From the NCBI GenBank assembly GCA_020024515.1, contig JAHHTR010000125.1, positions 1 through 6,061 of the forward strand: 6,061 nucleotides of DNA. Direction: 5' to 3'. This DNA comes from Angelakisella sp. (GTDB taxonomy: Bacteria; Bacillota; Clostridia; Oscillospirales; Ruminococcaceae). The notes under the pieces are model-generated. The model was not told the DNA's origin and ran no database searches. It was given only the letters and a program-made list of their open reading frames with translations. Both the position numbers and the translations under genes were made by a program. Positions 5,985 through 6,061 of this stretch are shown here, one piece after another (the stretch's first letter is position 1; each line of letters begins with the position of its first letter).

Positions 5985-6008
5985 TTTTTTTATCCGTCTA
6001 AAAAAATT
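5983..6008. repeat. Perfect 10-bp inverted repeat in the 5' region (operator or hairpin candidate)
   Basis: The plus strand reads AATTTTTTTA (5983-5992), spacer TCCGTC, then TAAAAAAATT (5999-6008). The arms are exact reverse complements. It is not a convincing terminator for either strand: the stem is all A/T and is followed by no separate T-tract. It overlaps the candidate -35 region of the surface-protein gene, so a repressor or activator site is one reading. Simple A/T tract symmetry is the other. Confidence 0.45.
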
Positions 6009-6018
6009 AAATCAAAAT

Positions 6019-6047
6019 TTGATACTTACACCATACTACTACATAAT
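6019..6047 (+). promoter_or_regulatory. Candidate divergent promoter leading out of the right edge
   Basis: The plus strand has TTGATA (6019-6024), a 17-bp spacer, then CATAAT (6042-6047). Each box matches the sigma-A consensus at five of six positions and the spacing is ideal. If real, a gene transcribed away from the surface-protein gene begins just beyond the window and shares its control region, including the palindrome at 5983-6008. No coding sequence for it is visible here, so this rests on the motif alone. Confidence 0.35.
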
Positions 6048-6061
6048 AATTCTATATTATC

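Overview
The window is AT-rich throughout (about one third G+C by eye) and holds one very large gene on the minus strand. It encodes a 1884-residue exported, membrane-anchored, modular surface protein. The base composition, the strong Shine-Dalgarno site, the Gram-positive style of the protein (signal peptide, tandem Ig-like modules, Ser/Pro/Glu/Lys stalk, one C-terminal membrane helix with a basic tail) and the types of module suggest a low-G+C Firmicute. A gut-type Clostridia member (Oscillospiraceae or Lachnospiraceae relatives) fits best. The species cannot be named from this sequence.

Layout, left to right. Positions 1-273 are non-coding and AT-rich, with two intrinsic-terminator hairpins (77-119 and 192-234). 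The right-hand one pairs fully only in the minus-strand transcript and is evidently the gene's own terminator. Positions 274-5928 are the surface-protein gene, read right to left. Positions 5929-6061 are its 5' region, with an AAGGAG ribosome binding site, a TATAAT-type promoter candidate, a perfect 10-bp inverted repeat with a 6-bp spacer, and a candidate divergent promoter pointing out of the right edge.

The protein, from the N-terminus: signal peptide (1-24); pectate-lyase-like beta-helix, probably the adhesive or ligand-contacting head (about 61-385); an unassigned beta-rich region (about 446-586); a small HxHxW/CxxxxC motif leading into an array of YDG/MBG-type Ig-like modules and spacer domains (about 589-1342); an FN3-like module (1344-1424); a chitobiase/beta-hexosaminidase C-terminal type module (about 1432-1512); two further globular modules without a secure family name (1513-1668 and 1697-1775) separated by a Gly/Asn linker; a Ser/Glu/Pro/Lys stalk (1787-1855); and a membrane helix (1857-1878) with tail NKKRKY. 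No LPXTG-like sorting motif precedes the helix.

The gene looks monocistronic: its own promoter region, its own terminator, and no companion gene inside the window. No CRISPR array, RNA gene, mobile element or enzyme system is visible. The points most worth following up are the unusual combination of modules, the sortase-independent anchoring, the duplicated 90-residue module, and the palindrome in the promoter region.
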